This document shows positions 8,597 to 17,079 of a stretch of DNA of 64,000 nucleotides, piece after piece. The stretch lies in assembly GCF_027923225.1 (NCBI RefSeq), contig NZ_BSDI01000049.1, forward strand, positions 1 through 64,000. The letters are read 5' to 3'. The notes under the pieces are model-generated. The model was given only the letters and a program-made list of their open reading frames with translations. It searched no databases and was not told where the DNA came from. Each line of letters begins with the position of its first letter. The first letter of the stretch is position 1. A program made the position numbers and the translations under genes. This DNA comes from Phytohabitans aurantiacus. Lineage in GTDB: Bacteria > Actinomycetota > Actinomycetes > Mycobacteriales > Micromonosporaceae.

Positions 8597-9276
8597 GAAC
8601 CCACTCCTCCCGACACCGCGGCGGCCCGCATGCGGACGTACTCGACCTCCATCTCGGGCGCGCCGAAGCCGTAGTCAGCGTACTCGGCGCGCATGTCCTC
8701 GATCGCGGTGTCGAGCGCCGCCGACGGCCCGTCCTCGGCGAGCAGCACCACCAGCGGCTCCCACATCGCGCCGCCGAAGTCGGGTATGCGGCGCAGCGCT
8801 TTGAGATAAGCGCCCGGCCTGAGCAGGTCCAGCGCGGTGCGGGCCAGGATGCCGGCCGCGTTGACCAGCAGCGCCGCGGCATGCTCGAGCTCCTCGGCCG
8901 TCGTCATGGCGGCCGGGTACCGATCAGGGTCGAACTTCAGGTGGTAGAAGCTGTCCTTCGGGCGCTGGCGGGTCTCGACGAAGCCGATCGAGAACGACGT
9001 CGCGCCCTCGTCCAGCGCGATCGCGGGCTGGCCCCAGCGGGCGGCACGCCAGTTCACGTACTCCCACCACGCGATCGGCACCATGCTGATGCCCACGGTG
9101 ACGAAGATCGTGCCGCCGCCGACGGCGCGCATCACACTCCGGCCGATACCGATCTGCGCCACGCCGTCGGACGTGATGACCGTCCAACTCCCGCGCGAAC
9201 CCACGAAGCCCAGCGGCCGCACGACAGCACGGATCTCCTTGTTCAGCCGGCTCGTCACCTGCTCCGGTGTGATCAT
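8593..9276 (-). CDS. DUF4304-like hypothetical protein
   Basis: This protein is about 227 aa from the ATG at 9276. The N-terminus (ITPEQVTSRLNKEIRAVVRPLGFVGSRGSW) resembles DUF4304 proteins, which typically begin with a helix and an LKPLGF-type segment. No catalytic motif, signal peptide or membrane segment is evident. It overlaps the VOC gene by 4 bp. Function is unknown; DUF assignment is from pattern recognition only. Confidence 0.6.
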   Translation of the reverse strand: MITPEQVTSRLNKEIRAVVRPLGFVGSRGSWTVITSDGVAQIGIGRSVMRAVGGGTIFVTVGISMVPIAWWEYVNWRAARWGQPAIALDEGATSFSIGFVETRQRPKDSFYHLKFDPDRYPAAMTTAEELEHAAALLVNAAGILARTALDLLRPGAYLKALRRIPDFGGAMWEPLVVLLAEDGPSAALDTAIEDMRAEYADYGFGAPEMEVEYVRMRAAAVSGGVGS

Positions 9277-9353
9277 CGAACACACCGTACCCGCCGCGCC
9301 GCGCCGCACCACGGCGCCCGCCGCGCCCGCCGCGCCGCCGCGCCCCTTCCGCC

Positions 9354-9430
9354 GATCAAGGGCAAACGCACGTGGTTCGATCTCAAAACCGCGTGCATAC
9401 GCCCTTGATCCACGCGGATGGCCTTGATCG
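9354..9430 (+). repeat. GATC-spaced palindromic element, copy 1
   Basis: A 57-bp imperfect palindrome (arms GATCAAGGGC...GCCCTTGATC) is followed by a 19-bp extension ending CCTTGATCG. GATC occurs at 9354, 9379, 9407 and 9426, giving steps of 25, 28 and 19 bp. The same element recurs at 17838 and, inverted, at 55419. It lies between the DUF4304-like gene and the WD40/AfsR remnants. Confidence 0.9.
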
Positions 9431-9471
9431 ACGGCCCGTCGCGGGGCAAGGGCAAGCCCAGAACCAGGACC

Positions 9472-9545
9472 GAGCTCTGAGCTACCGCGACGTCCGTCGT
9501 GCGCACGACCGCTGCTCCCGCGGCCTCACCGTCCGCGCTTCCCAG
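9472..9545 (+). repeat. Interspersed ~75-bp repeat block, copy 1
   Basis: The stretch GAGCTCTGAGCTACCGCGAC and what follows matches 17748-17832 closely, sharing CTACCGCGACGTCCG, GCTCCCGCGGCCTCACC and TCCGCG. On the minus strand both copies read a similar peptide (GEAAGA...DVAVAQ), but no gene can be assigned. The order relative to the palindromic element differs between the two copies. It lies immediately before the WD40 fragment. Confidence 0.75.
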
Positions 9546-9597
9546 TCCCCCGGCGCGCGCTGCGTCGACGACGACACGGTCCTTCTGGGCGATCGGG

Positions 9598-9828
9598 GCG
9601 GTGCCGGTCGCCTTCGCCCCTGACGGCACGCTCGCCAGCAGCGGCGCCGACGGTCAGTTACGTCTGTGGGACGTGGCGAACCGCCGCCAGCGCGGCACGA
9701 CGGTCCCCTTGCCGGGCCTGGGCGACGCCAGCACCGACACGGCGTTCACTTCTGACAGCCGCTCGCTGTACGTCGTGGTCAACGGCGCCGCGCGGCGGTG
9801 GGACGTCGCCGCCCTGACGCAGCCGTAA
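9598..9828 (+). pseudogene. 3' fragment of a WD40-repeat protein gene
   Basis: About 76 codons on the plus strand read as one and a half WD40 blades: VAFAPDGTLASSGADGQLRLWDV and then TAFTSDSRSLYVVVNGAARRWDV, ending in TAA. Everything upstream of 9595 in this frame is repeat DNA, so only the C-terminal tail of the original protein remains. It lies tail-to-tail with and inside the frame of the truncated AfsR-type regulator. WD40 domains often follow BTAD/STAND ATPases in actinobacteria, so it may derive from a related gene. Confidence 0.75.
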
Positions 9829-11352
9829 CCGGGCCCGCTCGCGCGCGTACCAGCGGATCACGGTATGCATTTCGTAGCGGCGCGGACGGCGCTGGCGGAC
9901 GAGGTGCGCGGCGGCGAGACTCTCCAGTACGGCTCCGGTCCGGCTCTTCGGCAGGCCCGCCAATGCCGCCGCGTCCGCCAGCGTCACCTCGCCGGACGCG
10001 TGCGATCCGAGCACGCGGAACATGTGCGCCGCGTCCGGGTCCAGCGCGCGATACGACCAGGCGAGCGTTGCCCACAGCTCGTTGTACGGATCGCCATCCT
10101 CACCACCGAACAGGTCCAGCCTCGCGCGCTCGTCCGCCATGGCACGCGCCACCCGGGCCAGGCCACCTGCTCGCTGGGCGCGCTCAGCGGCGATCGCGAG
10201 CGCCAGCGGGTGCCCAGCGCACATCTCGACCAGGCGAGCGGCCGCAGCCGGTTCGGCGACGACGCCATCGCGCCCGTACGCGGAGGCGACCAGCGCGAGC
10301 GCGTCGTGCCTCGCCAACGGTCCGAGCGTCAGCCGCCGAGCACCATCCTGGACCGCGAGGCCCGCCAGACTGTCACGGCTCGTGACGACGATGAGGCTGT
10401 CACCGCCCGGCAGCAGGGGACGCACCTGTCCGGCGTCCCGCACGTTGTCCAGAAGCATCAGCACCCGCCGGCCAGCGAGCGTGCGGCGCAGCAGCGCGGC
10501 CCTCGTGGCCGTCCCGGTCGGGATGAGTCCGGAGCGCACGCCCAGGCCGCGCAGCAGCGCCGCCACCGCGGCGGAGGGCGCCAGTGGCGCGTCCGGACCG
10601 TGTCCACGCAGGTTGAGATACAACTGCATGTCCGGGTACGCGTGCGCGACCGCGTGTGCGAAGTGGAGAGCCAGCGTCGTCTTCCCGATACCAGGCGCAC
10701 CGACGAGCGCCACGACCCGGGCCGGACACCCGGCGCCTCTCGCCCCGGTCACCAAGGCGTGCAGGCGCTCGAGTTCGGGCCGGCTCGTGAAGCTGGCCGC
10801 GGCTGGCGGCAACTGCCGGATCGCGGCCGACCCGGCGGTGACCGGAGCGAGCAGCCCCAGCCGCCGCTCCAGGTCAGTTCGCCGCTCGACCGCCGCCAAC
10901 CGCTCGTACTCGAGCCGCGGCACGACCTCCCGATCCAGCCACTGCGACCGCAGACCGGCGAACGGAGTGCCGCGCCACAGCATCGACGCCTGGCGCAGCA
11001 ACGCCAACTCGTCCTCGATCCGACCGGCTTCTCCTGACCGGCGCCTCAGATCACGGAACTCCCACAGGTCGGCGCCGCTGACGGTCGTGGCGATCCGGTA
11101 ACCGTCAGACGAGGTCTCGATGGAGTCGGACCCCAGCAGCCGTCGCAGGCGTGCCACGTACGTGTGGACGTGGGCCCGCTCATTGGGGCGCGCCCGGTCG
11201 GGCCACAGCCGCGCTGCCAGCACGTCCGCCGCGACCCATCTGCCCGACGCGATCAGCACGGCCAGCAGTACACGTAACCGGCCAGGCGGGACGGCGACCG
11301 GCTCGCCGGCGGAGCTGACCCGCCACGGTCCAAGAATCTCAAAGCGAAGCAC
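9658..11352 (-). pseudogene. Truncated AfsR/SARP-type regulator (winged helix, partial BTAD, NB-ARC)
   Basis: From the GTG at 11352 the frame encodes 564 aa. Residues 1-95 are a SARP winged helix (RFEILGPWRV, HTYVARLRRLLG). The BTAD domain is cut short: it runs to LERRLG and then jumps to the NB-ARC linker, about 70 residues short of family norm. NB-ARC is intact, with the P-loop GAPGIGKTT near residue 217 and LLDNVRDAGQVRPLLPG. The usual TPR region is absent. After MHTVIRWYARERARLR the last ~55 residues are antisense to the WD40 fragment. Two separate deletions or a rearrangement are implied. It may still bind DNA, but I regard it as degenerate. Confidence 0.7.
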
Positions 11353-11416
11353 GGCGGCGACCGTAGGTTCACGAGCGGGGGCGGCCGGAGTTGTTCGAAT
11401 GTGCTCGAATGGCCAG

Positions 11417-12391
11417 GTGATCCAGATCGAGTTCAGCGACGCCGACCTGGCCACGGTCAGGCTCGCGCACTCGCCGATGGTCGAGGTGGTGACCAGCACA
11501 TTCGCGCTGTACCGGCCATCGAAGTACTGGATGTACCGGTCCTGGAGATCCCGCGTGGCGCCCCAGTTGCCGAGGGCTGGCCTGGAGACGTTCCTGGCCG
11601 TGACCACCGGCCCCAACTGCTTCGTGCCCGACTTCCTCTCGCCCGTACCGGTTGGCGCCCGGCCGCGCCTGGAGGAGGAGTTGGCGGTCATCGGCGCGAC
11701 CCCGCTGGAACAGGTGGCCGCCGAGGTCCATGCCGCCTGGGCCGGGCATCCGGCGCCGCCGGAGATCCTCCGGTTCGAGCACGACCCCCGCCGTGCCCTC
11801 GACGACCTGGTGCGGCAGATCCGGCGGTACTTCGAGCTGGCGATCGCCCCCTTCTGGCCGCGATTGCGCGCCGTGGTCGAGAGCGACATCGCACGGCGGG
11901 CACGGACGGCCGCCGAGCGGACCCCTCGCGCGCTGGTATCCGGTCTGCACCCGCGACTGGACTGGGACGGCGCGACACTCCACATCGGATACACACGGGA
12001 CGATCACTGGGGTCTTGACGGGCACGGATTGGCGCTGCTGCCGGCTGGCTTCGCCGGTCCGTCCATGTACACCGTGTCCGCCGCCCCCTCGGGGCGGGCA
12101 CTGTGGTACCCGCCGCGCGGGTACGGCCGGGTCTGGGACCAGCCGGCGCCCGTCCAGCCCTCCGCGGCGCTGGCGGCCGTGCTCGGCCACACCCGGGCAT
12201 CGGTGCTGACGCTACTGGCGATGCCGCACAGCACCGGTGAGGTCGCGAGCGTCCTGGGCCTGTCCCCCGCGACCGCCTCCCACCACCTGACCACGTTGCG
12301 GGACGCCGGTCTGGTGGCCGGAGACCGCGTCGGGCGGCGCCTGCGGTACCTCCGCACCGGCCTCGGCGAGCAGCTCGCCAACGCCTCGTAG
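11417..12391 (+). CDS. ArsR-type HTH regulator with N-terminal DUF5937-like domain
   Basis: This protein is about 324 aa from a GTG at 11417 (an ATG at 11399 would add six residues). The opening IQIEFSDADLATVRLAHSP matches the usual start of DUF5937 proteins. The C-terminus is an ArsR-like winged helix: LLAMPHSTGEVASVLGLSPATASHHLTTLRDAGLV. There are no metal-binding Cys clusters, so it is probably not a metal sensor. It is divergent from the truncated AfsR gene and may control it or itself. The target is unknown. Confidence 0.8.
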   Translation: MIQIEFSDADLATVRLAHSPMVEVVTSTFALYRPSKYWMYRSWRSRVAPQLPRAGLETFLAVTTGPNCFVPDFLSPVPVGARPRLEEELAVIGATPLEQVAAEVHAAWAGHPAPPEILRFEHDPRRALDDLVRQIRRYFELAIAPFWPRLRAVVESDIARRARTAAERTPRALVSGLHPRLDWDGATLHIGYTRDDHWGLDGHGLALLPAGFAGPSMYTVSAAPSGRALWYPPRGYGRVWDQPAPVQPSAALAAVLGHTRASVLTLLAMPHSTGEVASVLGLSPATASHHLTTLRDAGLVAGDRVGRRLRYLRTGLGEQLANAS

Positions 12392-12399
12392 CGGCACTG

Positions 12400-14148
12400 T
12401 CAGGCGACGCGGACCATCTGGTTGGAGTAGTTGCCGTGCGGGCTGTACGTGTGCAGGTTGTTGCCCGAGCACTGGTACTTCGTCGGCTCCGGAAAGTACG
12501 TCAGCGGCCCGCTGGCGTTCACCTTGCCGTTTCGGCGCAGCGTGCCCACGGCGTTGGTTTTGGTCACCTCATCGATGATCTCGCCATCTTTCACGAAGTA
12601 CCGGCCCGAGGCGGTGCCGCGGCTGACATCCGACCAGTCCGCGTTGCGATAGCGCGTGGTCCGCGGCTGCATCTTGTTGTAGTCGGTGAAGCTGGTGCCG
12701 TCGGCGCGGTAGGTGACGAGGGTGCCGGCGCCGCCGGTGTAGAGCACCCGCACGTCGTCGATCAGGCCGTACACGCGGTTCATCGTGATCTTCCAGGTGC
12801 CGAGCAGGCAGGGGTCGATGCCGGGCGGGTAGGTGGGCGACGGGCTCGCGGTCGGCGACGGGCTCGCCACAGTGGACGGAGTCGTGGTCGGCGCGGCGGA
12901 CGAGCCCTCGCCACCGAAGACGGGCAGTTGCGCCAGCGCCACGGCGAGCGCGGCGACCCCGCCCGCCGCCGCGGCGGCCCAGCCGGCTCGCCGGAGCTTC
13001 ACGGACCTGGCCGTGGCGGGCGCGGCCGCAAGCACGGGCGGTGGCGGGGCAACCGCGACGGCAATGGCGTCGGGCGCGGGGACCGACCGCAGGCTGCCCT
13101 CGGCGACGGCCAACTCCGGCTGGTCGACGGTGACCGGCAGGATGCCGAAGGCCCGGTGCAGCGTGGTGGCGACGGCGGGCATCCGGCTGGAGCCGCCGGC
13201 CAGGAAGATCGCCGACAGGTCGGTCGCCCGCACGCCGGCGGTCTCCAGTACCTCGCGGACGGCGGCGACCGTGCGGTCGAGGATCGGCGCGATGAGCCGG
13301 TCCAACTCCTCGCGGCCCAGTGGCGCCTCGGCGTCGACGAGAGGAACGTGGATCAACGTCGTGGTGGCCCGCGACAGCATCTCCTTCGCGGCCCGGACGT
13401 TGTCCCACAGCTGTTGCCGGGCCCGGCGCTCGGCCACCGTCGTGGGCGCTTCGAGCCGGCCCCACGCCTGCGGGTCGAACCCGGCTGCGGCCAGGTGCGC
13501 CACGATCGCGGCGTCGATGTCGAGGCCGCCGCAGTCCGGCAGCCCGCGGGCGGCCACCGTCGCGAACCCGTCACCGGTACGCCGGACGACAGCGGCGTCG
13601 AACGTACCGGCTCCAAGGTCGTAGATCACCGCGGTGCCGCCGTCGGGGATCTGGGCCCCGGCGATGTCGGTGAAGTAGTGCGCGGCGGCGACCGGTTCGT
13701 CGACAAGCCGCGTGCCGGCGGGGGCGGCGGCGAGCAGCACCGCCCGCCGCGCGCCGGCCCAGGCCGCGGGGCAGGTCACCACCGTCTCCATTGGGCCGCC
13801 GGGGTGTCCGGTGAGGTGGGCCGCCTCGCCCAGCACCCGTTGCAGTACCGCGGCGAACAGTCTCGACACCTCGAAGTCGGCGCCGGCCAGCAGCAACGTA
13901 CCCTCGTCGACCCGTTGCTTCGGGTGCGGCTCGAACGCCTCGGGATGCGCCGCGGCGACGTGCAGCGCGTCTCTGCCGGTCAGGATGCGGCCGGTCGGGT
14001 CCACACAGACCGCCGACGGCAGCAGCGGCGAGCCGTCGAACAGCAACGGACGCGGCTCACGTCCCGGCACGACGACGACCGCGACGGTCGAGGACGTACC
14101 GAAGTCGATCCCCACCCGGACAGGCACGTACCCCGCGTCAGTCGGCAC
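12400..14148 (-). CDS. Hsp70-like ATPase with transmembrane helix and exported C-terminal domain
   Basis: This 582-aa protein starts with an actin/Hsp70 nucleotide-binding domain: VGIDFGTSSTVAVV (phosphate 1), VIYDLGAGTFDAAVV (phosphate 2) and AIFLAGGSSRMPAV (adenosine loop). It lacks the Hsp70 substrate-binding domain. Instead a proline-rich linker leads to one membrane helix near residues 388-408, a Ser/Thr/Pro stretch, then a domain of about 145 residues (CLLGTWKITM, GAGTLVTYRADGTSF) with two cysteines. The topology implies a cytosolic ATPase coupled to an external domain. It is convergent with the ArsR gene and divergent from ycnI. The role is unknown. Confidence 0.8.
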   Translation of the reverse strand: MPTDAGYVPVRVGIDFGTSSTVAVVVVPGREPRPLLFDGSPLLPSAVCVDPTGRILTGRDALHVAAAHPEAFEPHPKQRVDEGTLLLAGADFEVSRLFAAVLQRVLGEAAHLTGHPGGPMETVVTCPAAWAGARRAVLLAAAPAGTRLVDEPVAAAHYFTDIAGAQIPDGGTAVIYDLGAGTFDAAVVRRTGDGFATVAARGLPDCGGLDIDAAIVAHLAAAGFDPQAWGRLEAPTTVAERRARQQLWDNVRAAKEMLSRATTTLIHVPLVDAEAPLGREELDRLIAPILDRTVAAVREVLETAGVRATDLSAIFLAGGSSRMPAVATTLHRAFGILPVTVDQPELAVAEGSLRSVPAPDAIAVAVAPPPPVLAAAPATARSVKLRRAGWAAAAAGGVAALAVALAQLPVFGGEGSSAAPTTTPSTVASPSPTASPSPTYPPGIDPCLLGTWKITMNRVYGLIDDVRVLYTGGAGTLVTYRADGTSFTDYNKMQPRTTRYRNADWSDVSRGTASGRYFVKDGEIIDEVTKTNAVGTLRRNGKVNASGPLTYFPEPTKYQCSGNNLHTYSPHGNYSNQMVRVA

Positions 14149-14176
14149 GAGTCAAATGTATCGACCCGAATGTCAC

Positions 14177-14204
14177 GGGAACTAAACGGGCACGATTCAC
14201 GACC
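14177..14204 (+). promoter_or_regulatory. ECF-type promoter of the ycnI-like gene
   Basis: GGGAACT begins at 14177 and CGACC occupies 14200-14204, with 17 nt between GGAAC and CGACC. The same pair with identical spacing is found upstream of three other genes in this cluster. The downstream ATG is about 63 bp away. Confidence 0.75.
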
Positions 14205-14266
14205 ACCTATCGGACGGTCCGAGAATTCTCGCCGGAGATGCCGGCGGGGTGGTGAATGGAGTGCAG

Positions 14267-14998
14267 ATGCGGGTACGGATGGCGGCCGGGCTCGGGGTGG
14301 CGGTACTGGCCGGTGTCGTGGCGGGCCTGGGCGCGGGGGTGGGCCCGGCGTCGGCGCACGTGACGGTGAACCCGCGGGAGGCGACGCAGGGCGGATACGC
14401 GAAGCTGGCGTTCCGGGTACCGAACGAGCGCGACAACGCCTCGACGGTCAAGGTGGAGGTGACGATCCCGACCGACAAGACGGCGATCGCCTCGGTGTCG
14501 ACCCGGCCGGCGCCCGGATGGACCGCCACGGTCGAGCGTGCCAAGCTCGCCACTCCGCTGAAGGTGCACGACAGCGAGGTCACCGAGGCGGTCTCGAAGA
14601 TCACCTGGACGGCCGCCCCCGGCAACGAGGTGAAGCCGGGACAGTTCCAGGAGTTCGAGATCTCCGCCGGCCCGCTGCCGGAGGCGGACCAGATCGCGTT
14701 CAAGGCCCTGCAGACGTACTCCAACGGCGAGGTCGTGCGCTGGATCGAGGAGCCGCAGGCAGGGCAGGAGGAGCCGGAGCACCCCGCACCGGTACTCAAG
14801 CTGGCCAAGAAGGGCGCGCAGCCGGCCAGTACCGGAGCGGCGATCGTGAACGCGAACGCCGACCTCGCCGACGGCAGCTCGGACGACGGCGCTTCCGGCT
14901 GGTACGCCGTGGCCGGCGTCGGCGGCCTGATCGCGGGCCTGGCCGGTCTGGTGTTCGGTGTACTGGCCTGGCGGCGCTCCGGCGCACAGGCCGGCTGA
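14267..14998 (+). CDS. YcnI-family (DUF1775) copper-associated membrane-anchored protein
   Basis: This protein is 243 aa from the ATG at 14267, which has GGAG 5 nt upstream; a GTG at 14249 is the alternative. A signal peptide ends at ASAHVTV, leaving His as the N-terminal residue of the mature protein as in YcnI, where it helps bind copper. The YcnI domain follows (HVTVNPREATQGGYAKLAFRVPNERDNAST, GWTATVE, GQFQEFEISAGPLP) and a C-terminal helix (GLIAGLAGLVFGVLAWRRS) anchors it. It faces the PCu(A)C-DyP operon and has the shared ECF promoter. Confidence 0.92.
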   Translation: MRVRMAAGLGVAVLAGVVAGLGAGVGPASAHVTVNPREATQGGYAKLAFRVPNERDNASTVKVEVTIPTDKTAIASVSTRPAPGWTATVERAKLATPLKVHDSEVTEAVSKITWTAAPGNEVKPGQFQEFEISAGPLPEADQIAFKALQTYSNGEVVRWIEEPQAGQEEPEHPAPVLKLAKKGAQPASTGAAIVNANADLADGSSDDGASGWYAVAGVGGLIAGLAGLVFGVLAWRRSGAQAG

Positions 14999-15003
14999 CC
15001 GCG

Positions 15004-15177
15004 TCAGCGCTCGTCGGGTTCGTCCCGCCGATCGTCTTTCCTGTCCTCGTTTCCGCTGAAGGGTGCGGCGGCGCCGGTGTCCGGCGCCGCCGTCCGGGCG
15101 CGCTGCTCGTCCCCGTCGGCACCGGGCTGGCTCTGATCGGTCACGCTGTCGCGGTCGACCGGGTGTCGCTTGCTCAT
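15004..15177 (-). CDS. Possible small hydrophilic protein (57 aa)
   Basis: A 57-codon frame from the ATG at 15177 (SKRHPVDRDSVTDQSQP, ending DDRRDEPDER) fills the space between the convergent ycnI-like and DyP genes. It is charged and disordered, has no recognisable domain and no clear ribosome site. It is listed because it is the only candidate in this gap. Confidence 0.25.
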   Translation of the reverse strand: MSKRHPVDRDSVTDQSQPGADGDEQRARTAAPDTGAAAPFSGNEDRKDDRRDEPDER

Positions 15178-15217
15178 GACCGGCATGTACCCGGCCCTGG
15201 CCAGGAGAAAACGGCCG

Positions 15218-16438
15218 CTAGCCGAGGAGGGTCTCGCCGATCCAGCCGCCGGGCTGGCAGCCGGGCGGGATGGCGAAGACGGCCGAGCCGATCGGAGTGG
15301 TCCAGTCGTTGAGCAGGTCGGCCTCGGCGAGCTTGCGCTGGATCGGCAGGAACTGGGCGCCGACGTCACGCTGGTAGGACGCGAAGACCAGCCCGCTGTC
15401 GGAACGGCCGTCCGGGCCGGGGCCCTCGTCGTAGTTGTAGGCGCGGCGGAAGATGCGCTGCCGATCGCCGTCCACATGGGCCCGTGCGATGTGCGAGGTA
15501 TCGGAGATCACGGTCAGGCCCAACGCGTTGGTGGCCTTGTAGTCGGGCAGGTCGTGCTCGCGGGCACCGGTCAGCGGCGCGCCGCTGGCGAGCCTGCGCC
15601 CGACGGAGAACTCCTTGCCGGTGGTGTCGACGGCGTCCCAGGTCTCCATCTCGGCCCGGATCCGCCGCACGACGAGGGTGCTGCCACCGTGCAACCAGGA
15701 CGGTCCACTGTCGACCCACACGGCGGCGTCGAACGCGGCGGTGCCGAGCGCGGGATTGCGGGTGCCGTCGAGCTGGCCCATCACGTTGCGCTGGGTGACG
15801 CCGTCGTCCTGCACGCCGCGGCTGTTGCGGAATCCACGTTGGACCCAGCGTGGCTTCGCGAACGCGAGCGCGTCCTTGACCAGCATCCGCTGCGCGTGCG
15901 TGACCGCCATGGGGTCGTCGGCGCAGATCTGGATGAGCAGGTCTCCCCCGGTCCACCGGGGCTGGAGGCGGTCGATGGCGAACGCGGGCAGCGGCGCCAC
16001 CGACTCCGGCCGCATCGCCTCCTGCCCGGCGGCCGCGAACAGGCCCGGCCCGAAGCCGAAGGTGACGGTCAGGTGGGCCGGCAGCGCGGCCAGTTCCGGT
16101 TCGGTGTCGGCGAGCGCGGGCCGGCCCTGGGTGAGGCGGGCCGCGTCGTCGGTCAGCAGCCGCATCATCCGGCCCAGCGCCGCGCGGTCCACGCCGGCGG
16201 CCAGGTCGAACGCCAGGAACGTGCCGTGCGCCTGTGCCGGCGTGTCGATGCCGGCCTGATGCCCACCGTGAAACGGCACCACGTTTCCGCCGAACATCGC
16301 CGGCGCGGCCGACGCGGCCTTCGATGAGTCGCCGCTCAGGCCGGCGGTGGCGGCGGCACCGGCCACCACCCCGCCGACCGTCAGCGCCCCGCCGGTCAGC
16401 AGCCGCCGCCGGCTCACCGGCCCCGTGGCGCCGGTCAT
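15218..16438 (-). CDS. Tat-exported Dyp-type haem peroxidase (DtpA/EfeB-like)
   Basis: This 406-aa enzyme begins with a twin-arginine signal (SRRRLLTGGALTVGGVVAG). The DyP signature GxxDG appears as GQLDGT near residue 222, giving the distal Asp. The proximal haem ligand is expected at SHIARAH near residue 316, and the distal Arg lies in RRAYNYDEG. DyP enzymes use hydrogen peroxide to oxidise bulky substrates. It overlaps the copper chaperone gene by 4 bp (ATGA). In Streptomyces lividans a DyP (DtpA) and an extracellular copper chaperone work together in copper trafficking, and this pair fits that arrangement. Confidence 0.93.
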   Translation of the reverse strand: MTGATGPVSRRRLLTGGALTVGGVVAGAAATAGLSGDSSKAASAAPAMFGGNVVPFHGGHQAGIDTPAQAHGTFLAFDLAAGVDRAALGRMMRLLTDDAARLTQGRPALADTEPELAALPAHLTVTFGFGPGLFAAAGQEAMRPESVAPLPAFAIDRLQPRWTGGDLLIQICADDPMAVTHAQRMLVKDALAFAKPRWVQRGFRNSRGVQDDGVTQRNVMGQLDGTRNPALGTAAFDAAVWVDSGPSWLHGGSTLVVRRIRAEMETWDAVDTTGKEFSVGRRLASGAPLTGAREHDLPDYKATNALGLTVISDTSHIARAHVDGDRQRIFRRAYNYDEGPGPDGRSDSGLVFASYQRDVGAQFLPIQRKLAEADLLNDWTTPIGSAVFAIPPGCQPGGWIGETLLG

Positions 16439-16983
16439 CCGTGGGTGCCCGGCTGGTAGCTCTCGTTGCCGCCCGCGAAGTCCTTGCCGACAGCGGTGAA
16501 CTCCATCGTCTTGCCGTCGGCGAACGTCAGCGTGAACGTGACCTCGGTGCCCGCGGTGACGGGCGTCTTGATGTCCATCATCATCAGGTGGTCGCCGCCC
16601 GGTTTCAGCTCGTGCGTGCCGCCGGCCGGGATGGTGATGCCACCCTCCTTCGGGCGCATCGCCATCTCTCCGTCCACTGTGGCCACCTCGTGCAACTCCA
16701 TCACGGGCGAGGCGGTGGAGGTGGCCTTGACGACGGTGACGTCGGCGCCGCCGGTGTTCAGCAGGGTGCCGAAGGCCGCCGTCATACCGGACGCGGCGGT
16801 CTTGACCCACATGTCCTTGACCGCCAACGGTTGCGCGACCGCCGTGGGCGACGCGGAGGGGGTGGCGGCACCGGCCGGTTCGCCGTCGTCGCCGCACGCG
16901 CCGAGCAGCAGCGCCGCCGCCATGACGGAGCCCAGTCCCAGCAGTCGCCGGCGCCGTCCGGGCACAGCCGTTGTCACGATCAT
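16435..16983 (-). CDS. PCu(A)C-type extracellular copper chaperone lipoprotein
   Basis: This 182-aa protein has a lipoprotein signal with lipobox LGAC, then a Thr/Ser/Pro linker and the PCu(A)C (DUF461) domain. Copper ligands of the H-M...H-M type are visible: MELHE, then MAMRP, then HELKPGGDHLMMMD. It would hold Cu(I) outside the membrane and pass it to copper enzymes. It is first in the operon with the DyP peroxidase and is preceded by the shared ECF promoter about 40 bp upstream. Confidence 0.93.
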   Translation of the reverse strand: MIVTTAVPGRRRRLLGLGSVMAAALLLGACGDDGEPAGAATPSASPTAVAQPLAVKDMWVKTAASGMTAAFGTLLNTGGADVTVVKATSTASPVMELHEVATVDGEMAMRPKEGGITIPAGGTHELKPGGDHLMMMDIKTPVTAGTEVTFTLTFADGKTMEFTAVGKDFAGGNESYQPGTHG

Positions 16984-17021
16984 CGAGTGGTCCTTCCACG
17001 ATCAAGTTCGGTCAGCAAGGT

Positions 17022-17049
17022 GGTCGCTGCCGAACCTGGGAAAGTTCCC
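17022..17049 (-). promoter_or_regulatory. ECF-type promoter of the PCu(A)C-DyP operon
   Basis: Read on the minus strand, GGGAACT starts at 17049 and CGACC occupies 17026-17022, with 17 nt between GGAAC and CGACC. The ATG at 16983 lies about 39 bp downstream. Confidence 0.78.
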
Positions 17050-17079
17050 CGCAGATGATCGATTTTGTCGGCGGGCCGC

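Noticed and set aside
12436..15312. 958-codon plus-strand frame across the Hsp70-like and ycnI genes
   Set aside because: Composition is low-complexity Arg/Gly and it runs through two convincing genes in other frames.
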